64,000 nt of DNA from Physcomitrium patens (Eukaryota; Streptophyta; Bryopsida; Funariales; Funariaceae). Location of the stretch: positions 15,145,619 through 15,209,618 of the forward strand of contig NC_037257.1 in the NCBI RefSeq assembly GCF_000002425.4, read 5' to 3'. A program made the position numbers and the translations under genes. Of the stretch, positions 1-11,295 are shown in pieces (position 1 is the first letter of the stretch; each line of letters starts with the position of its first letter). The notes beneath the pieces are model-generated. The model ran no database searches. It was given only the letters and a program-made list of their open reading frames with translations, and was not told where the DNA came from.

Positions 1-80
1 GAATTATTGTCGCATTTCTACTTATCTTCTACAACCAAGTACTCAATGAATTTTCAAGTAAGAATATATGTAATACAATA
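1..80 (+). repeat. 3' tail of an R-family LTR
   Basis: These bases match, with transitions only at the very end, the last part of the R-family LTRs at 5416-6736 and 59103-60546. Shared landmarks are the CTTCTACA-CCA block and a terminal TAATACAATA corresponding to TAATATGACA. The rest of this LTR lies left of the window. It is followed directly by CTAT and minus-strand integrase sequence, so it marks an R insertion into an older element. Confidence 0.6.
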
Positions 81-495
81 CTATAATAAAATCTACAGAA
101 ACAAAAGACTATAGTTTTTTTGAAATAGGTAATGGCTATAAGAATCCACAAGATCAATGATGAGGAATTTTTAATATTGAATAAATGTCACATAATTATA
201 TAAAGTCTTTAACTGCCTTCTATATTTGAGGCCACTAAAAATTTCTTATTATTTGCTCTAAAATCTTATTATATCCAAAATATTTGGCTACAAGTTGTGA
301 TGAGCTTGGAAAATAAGTAATCATATTTTTTCTTCTAAAATATATAATCATTTATTGAAATAGAATAGATTATTTTTAAACTCAAATTTAGAAGAATCAT
401 AAGATTTAAAAGAAGTATTTTTAAATATCATGAATTAGAAGATGAAAGGACGTATTTGATTGAATTTACTTGAAAAAGGTTGAATCAAAAATAAG
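81..495 (-). pseudogene. Integrase N-terminal fragment of an older minus-strand Ty3/gypsy element (element A, left part)
   Basis: Read on the minus strand, this stretch aligns with the integrase zinc-finger and early core region of the element at 20268-25205 (its 22410-22830), including the landmark around the conserved FWW-M region at about 210-240. No open frame survives. It stops at 495, exactly where the LTR of the next element begins, and the homology resumes at 16506. Element A was therefore in place before the 496-16505 insertion. The flanking five bases, ATAAG and GCAAG, are a weak, decayed target duplication. Confidence 0.6.
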
Positions 496-516
496 TGTCA
501 TGGACATACAATTGAA

Positions 517-596
517 GAAGATTCAAGAAGGTTCTAAGAAGATTCTTGTAGATCCTAGAAGATTCTAGAAGGTTCTAATAGACTCTAAGAAGATTC
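517..596 (+). promoter_or_regulatory. Heat-shock-element (HSE) array in LTR U3
   Basis: Inverted GAA/TTC pentamers lie in strict 5-bp phase. GAA begins at 517 and 527 with TTC at 522 and 532. After a one-base slip comes a register 538, 543, (548 and 553 degenerate), 558, 563, 568, 573, then GAA 589 and TTC 594. That gives 12 perfect pentamers in 80 bp. HSF trimers bind three or more nGAAn units in alternating orientation, so this array should bind heat-shock factors strongly. The other LTR keeps the same array. Function is inferred from motif arrangement only. Confidence 0.7.
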
Positions 597-728
597 CAAA
601 AAATTTGAATAGATTCTAAAAAAATTCTAAAAGGTCATAAGAGATCCTAAAAGGTTATAAGAGGCTTTAGATGATTCAAGAAGTTGCAAAAGAAGAATCT
701 TAGGCTTACTTTGTTTCCAAGCTTCATT

Positions 729-769
729 GAAACTTCTCAAGAAGCTTCCTAAGACCTAGTATATATAAG
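729..769 (+). promoter_or_regulatory. Proximal HSE and TATA box of the LTR promoter
   Basis: GAA 729 / TTC 734 and GAA 741 / TTC 746 form two more inverted pentamer pairs just upstream of TATATATAAG (760-769). The arrangement (distal HSE array, proximal HSE, TATA) is that of a heat-inducible promoter. The equivalent TATA in the 3' LTR is at about 16348-16356. Confidence 0.6.
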
Positions 770-1129
770 AGTCGAAGTTGAGAAAATCCTTAGTCTTAAC
801 AACTTATTTTTTATGGTTTAGTTAGGACCTTCTTGCCTTGTATCCAGTTATTGTTCTAATGTTGAACTAACTCTATTTCTTAGTCTTGAATCCTTATCTT
901 CTATATGGTTCCTAACAATTTGTCAAAAGTCTCATAAAATAATATTAGAAGCTTGATCTTTCTTAACAAAGAGTGGATTATTTCTTTTTTTGGAAATACT
1001 ATAATATTCTAGAAGTTACAGATTATCCTCTCTTAGATTCATATTGTTCTTTTTTTAATATTTTTTTGGTTTTTTTCTTTATACCATATATAAAAAAATA
1101 ATTCTTTTGAATGCATGTGTTTCTCTGAT

Positions 1130-2065
1130 TTTCTATGACAAAAGGTAGAAAAGTCAATATGATAGACTTTAAAGAGATTAAATTAGATTCTATTATTAAT
1201 GCTCTTGAAGTATTGAAGATTAAGATAGAGATTTTGTCAAAGCAAAATGAAGAACTTCAAATATGGAAGATGCATCCACTTTAGGTAATGATTTGACAAC
1301 AATAATAAAAAAAAGAACCAAAGATCAGTCTTTCAAAAAAGTTTGATGGCACCTGTTCAAAATTTTGTGGCTTTTTAAACCAAGTATGACTAATTACCTT
1401 GCTTCAACCTCAATAATATTCCACTAAAGTATCTTCTGTTGGTTTGGTTGGAACCTTGCTCTAAGGTCAAGATTTATCTTAATTAGCTCCATTATTTGAA
1501 AAGAATTTTCCTAAATTGCATAATTTTGAAGCATTTTTGGCCGCATTTGGTGAACATGATAAGGTTTGTTCTTCAACAACTATAATTCAAAGCCTTTAAC
1601 AAAGTACGTGTTCTGTATCAATATATGCCATAGATTTCTAACAATTAGCATATGATATAAATTGGAGAGTAGATGCATTGATGAGCCAATTTCATTAGAG
1701 ATTAAGAGACAATGTTAAGGGCTTATTGTTGTCTATGCCAGATCCTCAAATACTTAATGAAGCCATTAGTCAAGTTATGAAGTGCAATAATCAATTATTT
1801 CAATGATAACAAGATAAATGTTCTTCAATTATGCTAAATGTATATACCAATTATTTTGTAGCTTCTTCACCATTCAATTCTAATGAGCATTTGAAAGGAA
1901 AAGATATGCAAATTGATGCAATTTTCTTCAAACCTCTTTTTGAGCAAGAAAAAAGTATCAAAGGAAACTTGACCTATGCTTATATTACAAAAAACCTGGC
2001 CATAAGATTAATAATTGTTCAGAGAAATGTCAGTGTACATATTATAAGAAGAATGTAGCCACATC
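1130..2065 (+). pseudogene. gag remnant with zinc knuckle
   Basis: A plus-strand Gag-like region with many stops and frameshifts. The best anchor is at about 1975-2050, where one frame reads C-L-Y-Y-(4)-H-(4)-C. This is a CCHC zinc knuckle whose second Cys has become Tyr, a G-to-A change. An open stretch survives at 1831-2058 in another frame. Gag would package the element RNA; this copy cannot make it. Confidence 0.6.
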
Positions 2066-2219
2066 ATTAAAAGTATTGCAAAAAAACGAGGGCATCCAAC
2101 CATAGTAGGGATCGTGTAGTTCGATTCTTCACTATCACAAATCAAAAAAGATCTTATATTCTCTGCCAGCATTTTTCGATGTTTTTCTATACCTGTACGG
2201 TGATAAGTTATAAAATTAG

Positions 2220-2520
2220 ACTATCATGCCTCAATTGACTTGAGAGCCTTTGCATGTTTTATTGACAAAGAATTTTCTAGATCACACAAAATTTGCATGG
2301 TCAAAAAATCCAAAGCCGTACATGTAGAAGTAATAGATGGTCGACCTTTATCCTCTAGAATAGTCACTCATGAAACAATTCCATTAGAAATAACCTTTGA
2401 CAACCATAGCAACGAAGTGGTATTCAACATCATTAGATTACCATCAAGTTTAGTCATTTTAGGACTTTAATAGCTTGTTAAATACAAATCATGGATAGAT
2501 TGGGTATTTTGAAAGTTAGA
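2220..2520 (+). pseudogene. Aspartic protease remnant of the chromovirus
   Basis: The frame at 2240-2470 gives a protease-like domain with the A-C-F-I-D region just after the active-site position, then a VEVIDG strand and a VILGL strand typical of Ty3/gypsy retropepsins. The catalytic D-S/T-G is degenerate, reading D-L-R. A similar VEVID strand occurs at about 46550 in the element at 44827-50849, supporting the assignment. Confidence 0.6.
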
Positions 2521-2818
2521 ATTTTTTCTAATAGATTATAGAATCTCAAATCTATGAAAAAACTTCTAATACTCAATAAGCCAAAACTTAAATAATATTT
2601 ATTTATTGGAGCTAGAGTATTTGTGAGGGTGGCCAAATAAGGTACTATATTTTTTGTCTATGCAAATCCACAATCGAAACCTATGGTTGCTACAATAATA
2701 ATTCTAGAGGTGTATAAGAATTTTACAAATATATTTGAAATGAAAAATGCAGACATCTTGCCAAAGCATTGCCCTTACGATCATATGATTGATCTTTAAA
2801 AAGGTACTCAATCACCGT

Positions 2819-4140
2819 TGTCGTATTACGTGTTGTCTTGCTCAAGAATGCACTGGGCACCTAGGTGTGGAAGGTGAGGTTGTGTTTCACAAGTATCTAA
2901 GAAATCCTAATAGGTTTCATCCATATGAAAAGAATATAATCTGAATTTCAATTCAAAAGTGCTAAAAATACTCTTCTTAGTAGCCTTAACCATACATAAA
3001 TTCCAATTACCTTATTACTTTTATGTTTAAGTAATTTAGATTTTTCTTATAAGTCCCAATCCTAATCAGTGAGCTTTAATAAGCTATAACATCCAATCCG
3101 ACTGTCCACTTAATGTAAAATTTTGCATGCATTTGTCAATGTAAGTCTTTTATATGCTCAAGAATTTTTAGTCCAATCCAACTTATAAATTGTGAGAAAA
3201 CCTCCAAAAATTGCACTGATGTTACTTGGCCACCAACTTGAAAAGTGAAACAGAAATCCTAGCAGAGATTTCTCCCTTTCCAACTATTAACTTTGTCTCA
3301 AAATTGATATGCAGCTTGATCTTTAAGTCCTTCAATATTATGCCAAATTTCACCTCGATTCAATTGATAAATCTCTAGATATCATAGAAATCCTATCCAA
3401 CCTCAAACTGCCAACTTCTAAAATCCACTTGTGTTAAAAACTAGATATCTCTAAACTACACTATTAGATTATTACAAAATTTTGTATACACTTAGCACAC
3501 CCAATAATCCAAAAAATATCAAATTTTCAACTATAGATGTTATACCAATTGCACAAACTAGCCAAAATTGCTAGCCTTAATTATATTACATAAAATCCAA
3601 ATCACCAATACAAACCTTGACTTTGAACAATAATTTCTAAGTCCTCAAAAATCTTCCAAAAACAATCCTTATGCCTTTGGAAAGAACTTCAAGCTAGCTC
3701 TCAAATTCTATCCTCCGATCTTTGAATGAATCCCTATTTTGTCCTAAGCTGCAGTTTTTGTGGCAAGAGGTCTGATTTCGACCTTGTCTCACAAACGACC
3801 GACTCCCATGTATCAATCAAACCTATCCTAAGGATTTTTTAGCCCAATTCTACTTTCAACTTAACTCTAGTACCAACTATATTAATTATTTACCTCTTCT
3901 AACTTGATTTTATTAATTTATGGTCTTTCTAAGGTCGTAGAAGAGTCTCTACAATCTAGAAGGTAAAATTACTAATTAGCTTTCAACTTACTAACTATTA
4001 AGATAAAAAATAACCTAAGAGGCTTTTATAAAAGTCATGTTTAGATACCTCAAATTATAATCAAACTAAGATAATTAGATATTAATTAGAAATTCAATTT
4101 TGATTATAATTTCACTATATAGTCATATTACATCACGACA
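2819..4140 (-). mobile_element. Solo LTR of R family, minus orientation
   Basis: This 1,322-bp block is the reverse complement of an R-family LTR (1,321 bp in the complete copy). The left end TGTCGTATTACGTG matches the complement of the LTR 3' end. The right end CATCACGACA matches the complement of the LTR start. It is flanked by CCGT (2815-2818) and CCAT (4141-4144), a 4-bp target duplication with one G-to-A change. Removing it rejoins the host protease-RT linker in frame. A solo LTR arises by LTR-LTR recombination. Confidence 0.85.
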
Positions 4141-4144
4141 CCAT

Positions 4145-5415
4145 TTAGACCCATCTATAATTTATCCCAAAATGAACTTGCGACTTTAAAAGAGTACATT
4201 GAAGAAAATTTGACTAAGAATTTTATTCAATATTCTAAGTTGCCACTTAGTATTCCAATATTATTTGAAAAGAAAAAAGATGGATCTTTACAAATGTGTG
4301 TCAATTATTGTGGTCTTAATAAAATCATGGTAAAGAATTGATATCCATTGCTATTGATATTTAGACTTCTTAATCAACTTAGCTAAGCAAAGATCTTTAT
4401 AAAAATTGATCTATGAGGCACATATAACTTGGTACACATTAAAGAAGGAGATGAATGAAAAGCAACATTTTGCACTAGGTATAGACATTTTAAATACAAT
4501 GTCATGCCTTTTGAACTTACCAATGTATTAGCCATATTCCAACACTTAATGAATGACATATTTTATGAGCATCTTGATGATTTTGTTGTGATTTATTTGG
4601 ATGTTATTCTAATCTTCTCTAAAAATCCAGAAGACCACAAAAAATATGTCTGCCTTATGTTGGAAAAGCTATGAAATACTGGGCTATATGCAAAACTGGA
4701 GAAGTGTGTATTTCAGGCATCTTAAGTCAAATTTTTTGGATATATTATTTCTAAGAAAGGCCTTTTTATGGATCCAAAGAAGGTATAAGCAATAATCGAT
4801 TAGGTAAAATCAAAAATTGTATATAATGTCCAATGTTTTCTTAGATTTACAAACTTCTACATGATTTTTGTTAGGAATTATTCCAAAATTGGTGCTCCAC
4901 TGATGCAATTGACATACAAAGACAAGTTGGACTAGGGCCCCAAAACAAAGAAAGCCTTTCAAAGCTTAAAAGATGCTTTCACAAGAGTTCTAATTATGAT
5001 ACATTTAGATTTCAACAAGTCCTATTTTATGGAGATCGATGCCTCAAACTTTGCATTGAGAACAGTCTTATGACAATATGGAGAAGATGCCAAACTTCAT
5101 CCAATTGCATTCCATTCTAGAAAATTTTCGGCGACAAAAATTAACTACGAAATCCATGATAAAGAGTTGCTTGCCATCATAAATTCTTTTCAAGAATGGT
5201 GCCACTTTTTTGAAGGTGCCTCTCATCAAGTAACTGTATGTAAAGATCATAAGAATCTTAAATACTTAATATAAGCCTAAGTCTTAAACTGTCGCTAAAC
5301 GTGTTAGAATATATTTTTATCACGATTTGACTTTTGTATCATATATCAATCCAGAAGCCAACAAGGTTTATTAAATGTAATATCAAGATGTTCTTACCTT
5401 AAACCAGAAGTACGC
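4145..5415 (+). pseudogene. Reverse transcriptase / RNase H remnant of the chromovirus
   Basis: Conceptual translation shows the Ty3 RT order: I-Y-N-L-S, the KKDGSLQMCVNY strand, I-D-L, MPFELTN, then the active-site box as Y-L-D-V instead of YLDD. RNase H follows with MEIDAS and [13 protein letters not shown] and runs to about 5290. Premature stops sit where Trp, Gln or Arg codons are expected. The region is cut at 5415 by the R element and continues at 14006. Confidence 0.8.
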
Positions 5416-6736
5416 TGTCGTGTTGTAACACGAGTATACAGTGAAAATAAAAAGAAAGGGGAATTTTATTAATATTCAGTTACCTCGAATATTGGGAGCA
5501 ACGACCAACTCCTGTACAAATACTGAGTGGCCAGGTTCAGTCACCCCGTTACAGTCAGCCGGGGCATACTGAAATGCTCCATTTAATTCCAATAACAGGA
5601 GTCAGTAAGAAGAGAAGGACCAATTCACAAGACGGGTTCGAAGAGCCAATTGGATCCAATTTTGAGAATCCAATCCAGGTTACTACTAGACTCTTATCCA
5701 ATATGACACCTGAATTGGCCGGTCAACCCAATGCAATCTAATTACGGGAAATCCAGGTCTTACTACGGGTCTTAGCCAATTTGACGTGAGGACCAATTTG
5801 ACCCAATTATGCGAACATCCAGGTTACTATGGACATCTTTGCCAATATGGGACCTGAATTGGTCGGGCGACTCAATGTGGACCCGAGTACGGGGTTTCGA
5901 TTTTGTTTCAGGCTGTCCTGTTCTCTGTGCCATTTCAGGGAACGTTGTTTGCGGTAAATGGATCTCTTAAAGGTAAAAACGGAGGAGAAGGCCTTGATGA
6001 TGTGAGCCAATTTCGGATCTAAGCTCTGACGATGGGAGCCAATTTCGGATCCAAGACGGAAGATTGAAGGAATTCAAGAGGATAAGGTTAGGAGGAGAAT
6101 AAGTTTGAAGGAAAATCGGGGGAGCGGCAGAAAGCTTTTGCAAGGTTACTAGTTTGGTTTTCATTGGAGGTTTTTTGGAGATCAAGGAGATTAGAGAGAG
6201 GAGCTTCATGCTTCGGGTCGGGAAAGGAAAGACATAGAATTTGGATTTTTTTCTTCGTAGAGTTTTGGAAAGACTGAGGCAATCGCTGCTGAAGTCAGTA
6301 TTATAATGGTGAATCGGGATTTTCAATAAAGTGGGTTTGAATACTCTTGATTGTTTTGTAAAATCAAGTTATGTCTGTGATTGAAGGATTAAAAGGATGT
6401 CTATAGGATTGAGTATGCGGAGTGAATGAAATTTATTGAATTAATCTAACAAGACAGTCAGTGGATACAAGATCGTAAGTACAAAGCGGTATTGAAGATT
6501 AACAGTTTGGATTGTTCGGGGTTCTCTGTAACGTCTAGAGACCTACCGGTTGGGACAAAAAGGACTTCGACAAGCAGTTGAAGAGCACCCGTATAGATTT
6601 ACGGTACATTGTTACAGTCAATTATATTCCAGTAGTCAAAAACTGATAGACTGCTTGACTATCGGTGAATCTCCATACTACCTTCTACAGCCAGATGCCC
6701 GGCGCGTTCTCGAGCAGAAAAGCACGTAATATGACA
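5416..6736 (+). repeat. 5' LTR of R element
   Basis: Starts TGTCGTGTTGTAACACG and ends TAATATGACA, so the termini are the inverted TGTC/GACA. The length equals that of the 3' LTR exactly. The U3 holds a degenerate three-unit repeat starting at 5674, 5752 and 5817 (each with ATCCAGGT and following CCAAT boxes). Small minus-strand open frames inside (5807-6326) recur in the other LTR and are not considered genes. Confidence 0.92.
5585..6045 (+). promoter_or_regulatory. CCAAT-box array in R-family LTR
   Basis: I count 13 CCAAT and 3 ATTGG (its complement) in about 460 bp. Chance would give about one. The array is also present in the 3' LTR (about 12850-13320). CCAAT is the binding site of NF-Y/CBF factors. 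It partly coincides with the three ATCCAGGT-containing units of 65-85 bp. Promoter function is inferred. Confidence 0.55.
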
Positions 6737-6741
6737 AAAAG

Positions 6742-6757
6742 TGGTGAACCCGACGTG
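6742..6757 (+). other. Candidate primer-binding site of R element
   Basis: TGGTGAACCCGACGTG lies five bases after the LTR end and begins with TGG, the complement of a tRNA CCA end. It does not match the common plant initiator-Met site and I could not assign a tRNA. Confidence 0.5.
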
Positions 6758-6808
6758 AAAGCTTGAGGTGGAAGGTATTGGATTTCGGTTGATTTTATCT
6801 TTATTTTT

Positions 6809-8509
6809 ATGGAAAATGAAAATAAAAATTTTGAAGGATTTTTGGGAGGAGTTTCTAGTGGGGAGTCTTCTAAAGGACAAGGTATCCACATGGATCCGTC
6901 TATTGCTAGTTTGTTTCAAGCCTTCTCATTGTCAATGTAGCAACAGCAAAGCAATGATCGAAAGGAAGCTTTGGCAACCAAAGCATTGCAAGCAGTGGTC
7001 AATAAAATTGATCAATTTGATGGGAGGAATATTTCAAGGTATTTAAGATGTTATGTTCGTGAAATGGAATTAAATCGGGTTTCTGAGAAGAAAATGGTTG
7101 CACTATTTGGACTTGCCACGATATCGGAGATAAGGGACCACATTACATCGATTACGGATCGTTATGGGAATTCATGGGAGGATTTTTCACATGCATTGAA
7201 AGACAAATATTTCTTGGAAGATGCTGATCGCGTTACTAAGAAGCTGTTTGTAGGATGGATTGAACGGCCCAATAAGAATTTGCAAGCAACAGAGCTACTA
7301 AGAGAATTTGAGAGGCAGTACTCTCAATTATCGAAGGTAGAAAAATTGACATTGGTGCCGAACAAAGTTGATCTATTTCTTCAAGCTGCTGATGGAGAAT
7401 TGTAAGAGAAATTAGAATCCCTTCTTGAAGACAAAGAAGAAAATGAAGGATTGACAACGAAGTGGAAGAACGTTGAAGATGCGGTGGGGTTGCTTACAAA
7501 AAAAGAAAGGAGGAAGGATAGGAGCAATATTCCGAAAACAGTACAAGCACCCAAAGCTCCAGTACGTACAACACCACCAACAATGCCTACAGTTCAACCT
7601 TCGACATCCTTGTCAAAGAAAGCAGATATGGGTATGGAAGAAATTATACGAGGAATGCGAGATCTTCAAATCAAATTGGCAAGACTTGAAGAGAATACTT
7701 CTATAAATAATTCGAAGAATGTTTCAAAACAAGGATTCGTACAAAGATGCATTTGGTGTGATGATGCTTCACACACTAGAAAAGATTGCAATGAATTTAA
7801 TAATATGATACGGCAGGGAATTATTTGCTGGAAAGATGGGAAGATAGCATATAAAAATAGAGAGGATCTTCTTCAAACCAATTTTGGCAAGGGAGGAATG
7901 AGAGCATTGGTTCAAGATTACTTAAAAGAGCATGAAACAGTAGCACTAGAAAGTACAAGTTATGGTGCTAGAGTAGATGATGAAATTGGTAGAAGTACGG
8001 AAACTAGTGAGTTTTGGGCTTCTGCCGTTTCTACAATGCAAGAAGGGAAATTACCTCGAGAAGCGTTATTGAGAACTGCAGCTACAATACGAGGAAGAAC
8101 AGGTTGGGAGGATTCTGTTGAGTCTCTTTCAGTTCATGCATATATTGCTAAGAGCCAACATGAAGCTTTGATGGAAGAAGAAAGACGAGGAAATTTTGAT
8201 GATACTAGAGAAGGAAATTCTTTTAAGAGGCAAACTCGAGGAGACAAGGCTCGGGAGGCAGCTTCACAAGAATTGCCTGTAAAGGATACCTCAGCATCAT
8301 TGGGAGAAAAAACAATGGAGACAAAAGATAAGGGCAAATCAATTGCTTATAAGCTACTTTCTGACATTGAAGCGGCAACAAATTTGAAAGGGGTGTTGGA
8401 AGAACGTATATTAAACGCTAAGGTGGAATTCACATTGAAAGAAGTCTTGGGAATTGCAAAGAAGGAGTTTCATGATGTTATCATTGACAGCATTAAGCGA
8501 AAGAGGTAA
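6809..8509 (+). pseudogene. gag of R element, two in-frame stops
   Basis: A single frame runs from the ATG at 6809 to the TAA at 8507-8509, about 566 codons, broken only by TAG at about 6938 (inside a Gln run) and TAA at 7403-7405. Both are explained by CAG or CAA (Gln) mutating C to T. The first half is a helical capsid-like domain (about 6970-7450). The middle has a Cys/His cluster C-(2)-C-(4)-H-(4)-C at about 7750-7790, a zinc knuckle. The rest is charged and Lys/Glu-rich. The next open stretch follows in the same frame after one stop, so gag-pol may have been one frame or a readthrough fusion. Confidence 0.75.
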
Positions 8510-8512
8510 TTA

Positions 8513-9257
8513 ATGGGCGAAACTGGAATGAGTCATGCTATTGATGCAAGAATATGTAGAGATGAAGAAGAGTTTGATATTGGTTACAAGCAACCAACAA
8601 ATGAAAAGAATGGGTATAATCAGCGAGTACATTTCGAAGATTCTAGTGATAAGGAAATGGAAACTTTGAGCCATTATACTCGAAAGCATTGGGCAAGGGC
8701 AACTACTGAGGTATTGGTGAAGGTAGGAGATATAGAAGAACCAATTGTTGCTTTGGTCGACCATGGTTCTGAAATAAATCTCATGTCTAAAGATCTTTAT
8801 AAGAAGCAAAAATGGCCAATTGATATGGAACATGGATGGACAATATGAGCAGCTAATAACACACGGGGCGAATTATATGGAGCTTGTCCAAATGTCAAAA
8901 TTCGGATTGGGGATGTTGCGACGGAGCAACATTTCTTCGTTCAAGATACAACGTCTTATTCGTTGATTTTAGGACAACCTTATATCACGGCAACACGGAT
9001 GGAAACAAAAGTACTTGACGATGGTTCTGCTTATGCAAGGGTACGGAGCGAAGATGAGAGGAAAGCTGTACAATTTCTAACAGTACCTCCTATTATGAAC
9101 GGAATCGAGATAGGTTGAGGGAGAAACCATTGCCAAAGATTGTTGAAGGATTTAAGGATTTTGGGGAGGTACCACTGTAAAGCGAGATTATGGAGGTATA
9201 AAAGAGGAGGTACTCTCACGAGATAAAGGTGCCTTTGATGCGAGTTTTATTGGTATA
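8513..9257 (+). pseudogene. Protease region of R element
   Basis: The frame opens at 8513 with an acidic linker and contains VALVDHGSEINLM at about 8750-8790, the retropepsin active-site type D-H-G-S. A TGA at 8846-8848 (probably CGA originally) interrupts it. It then continues in frame through a second strand with LILGQPY at about 8965-8985, the downstream hydrophobic-G motif of retropepsins. A frameshift near 9110-9180 breaks the link to the RT frame. Confidence 0.7.
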
Positions 9258-11230
9258 TTGGAGAATGGAAATATTATGTATAAGAAAGTTGATGATTTTA
9301 AAAGAAAAGAAAGAAAAAGATTATATAATATTGAAGGACAATTACGCAAGATAGGTACATTGCAAGATGATGAGAGGATTTTGGGTGTTTATGAAGAAAA
9401 TGGACTGAAAGATTCATTGGAATTGATTACATCTATTGGGTTAGGGGATAATGATAAGATTGTTGAGATTCATCCGAGAGAGGTTTATACCATGCTTGAA
9501 TCTTTTCAAGCACTAGAAGTCACAGTAGAGACGAGATATAAAACGGCAGATAAGAAGGTAAAGCCTGTTGCCGGACCATTACCAGAGGATTCTAAAGAAC
9601 AAATAGGAGAAGCATCAAAAGAAGCAAGTTTAAGAGATCCAATGAGTATTGGACATCAGTTTACTGAAGAGACTTTTGAAGAATTGAAGATTGGTTCTGA
9701 TGGTTCTTTATTGCCGGAGGAAATTACTTGCTTCAAAAAGATGTTGGCTAAACAAGGTAGATCGTTTGCCTTTGAATCTCATGAAATTGGGTGTGTGGAT
9801 CCAAATATTATAACACCTATGGTTATCTTCACTGTATCGCATGTACCTTGAAATCTAAGACCGATTCTAGTATTGAGGGCACATTTACCTAAATTGGTGG
9901 AACTATTGAAAGAAAAGATAAAGATGAAAATATTGGAACCTTCATTTGCGTCGTATTCTAGTCGATGGTTTACGATACCTAAGAAGAATGGGTCACTACG
10001 GTTTATTCAAGATATGCAACCGGTGAATGCAGTAACTGTCAGGAATGCAGGAATTGGACCTATTGTAGATGAATTTGCTGAGGCGTTTGCTGGAAGGGCG
10101 ATCTATTCAATGAGTGATTTGTATTCAGGTTATGATCAATTTCAACTTGCCGAAGGAAGTAGAGATATGACAACGATGAAGACACCGCTTGGATTGATTA
10201 GAATGTGCACTCTTCCTCAAGGCGCGACTAACTCAGTTGTGCATATGATGAATGGGATGAATAAGGTATTGAGAGATTTTATTCCGGAAAAGACTATGCC
10301 TTTTTTGGATGATGTTCTTATAAAAGGGTGCAGAGAAGGAGACAAGGATGAAACTTTAGATACGAGGGGGTGTCGCAGATATGTTGTTGATCATATACAA
10401 GATTGTGAAAAGATTTTAACTTGGCTTGGAGAAGTTCATCTTACATTATCGGGTATGAAGTCTGTATTTGGAGTACGAGAGGTTGTAATTGTTGGACATT
10501 TATGTGGATCTTACGGAAGAAAACCAGATCCGACTAAAGTTGATGCAATTGGAAGGATGAAAGAGGATTGTGATTCTTTAACAGAGGTTCGCAGGTTTTT
10601 GGATACATGTGTATTATATCGAATCTGGATCCCTCATTTTGCTCACATAGCGGATCCATTATATGAACTGTTACGCAAGGGTTACCGATTTAAATGGGAA
10701 GAAAGGCATATTTAGGCAATGCAAAGATTGAAGAAATTATTGATGTCACCTCCAATATTGAGGAAGGTTGATTATAAGTGCAATAGACCAGTGATTCTTA
10801 CTGTAGACGCTAGTCCAATTGCCGTTGGATGGGCTGTGGGTCAAGATGATTCAAATGGGAGTAGATTTGTAGTTCGATTTGGGGCTAAAGTTTTAAGTAT
10901 TCGTCAGCATGCATATTCGTAAGTCAAAAGAGAACTTTGGGGAGTCGTTTCGGCTATTAAAGCTGAAAAGGACTATTTGATTGCTTGCCATTGCTTGGAA
11001 TGATTATTAACTGTTCAACGCCAGATATTGCAATGTTGAGATGGATTGCTTATATTAAGTCACTAAATCCAAAATTTAAGCATATCATTGGGAAGGACAA
11101 TTTAGTAGCAGACATGCTATCTCGAGCAAGATACGAGAGGGAGGACGAAATGGTTGAAGACATTGATGATGTCGGATTGAAATTCTATTCAATATCAAAT
11201 CTCAACAAAGAAGACAAGCTATTTCTTTAA
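9258..11230 (+). pseudogene. Reverse transcriptase and RNase H of R element
   Basis: Three open segments (9258-9851, 9873-10715, 10719-10922) lie in one frame, and a fourth (10985-11230) follows after a shift. The RT has IPKKNGSLRFIQD, SDLYSGYDQF, LPQGATNS and the active site PFLDDV, an FLDD variant of the usual YLDD with both aspartates intact. RNase H begins ILTVDASPIAVGW and keeps KRELWG and a final DMLSRAR. The stops at 9849, 10713, 10920 and 11228 all replace expected Trp or Gln codons. The RT core is better kept than in any other copy in this window. Confidence 0.85.
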
Positions 11231-11295
11231 GAATCTTATGAAGGAGAATTATTGGATATTGGTCATTATTTGAATACCTTGACTAAGCAGGGGAA

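Larger units (their letters stand above)
496..917 (+). repeat. 5' LTR of the 496-16505 chromovirus
   Basis: Starts TGTCATGGACATAC and ends CCTAACA. It aligns along its whole length with 16105-16505, which starts TGTTACAGACATAC and ends CCTAACA. The first third is a run of GAA/TTC pentamers, followed by a TATA box at about 760, so the expected U3-R-U5 layout is visible. The sequence just inside (918 on) does not match the usual plant primer-binding site for initiator tRNA-Met. Confidence 0.85.

Noticed and set aside
5807-6326. Minus-strand open frames in the R LTR, repeated at 13076-13595
   Set aside because: They occur in both LTRs only because the LTRs are copies. They show no domain and lie over promoter-like repeats.
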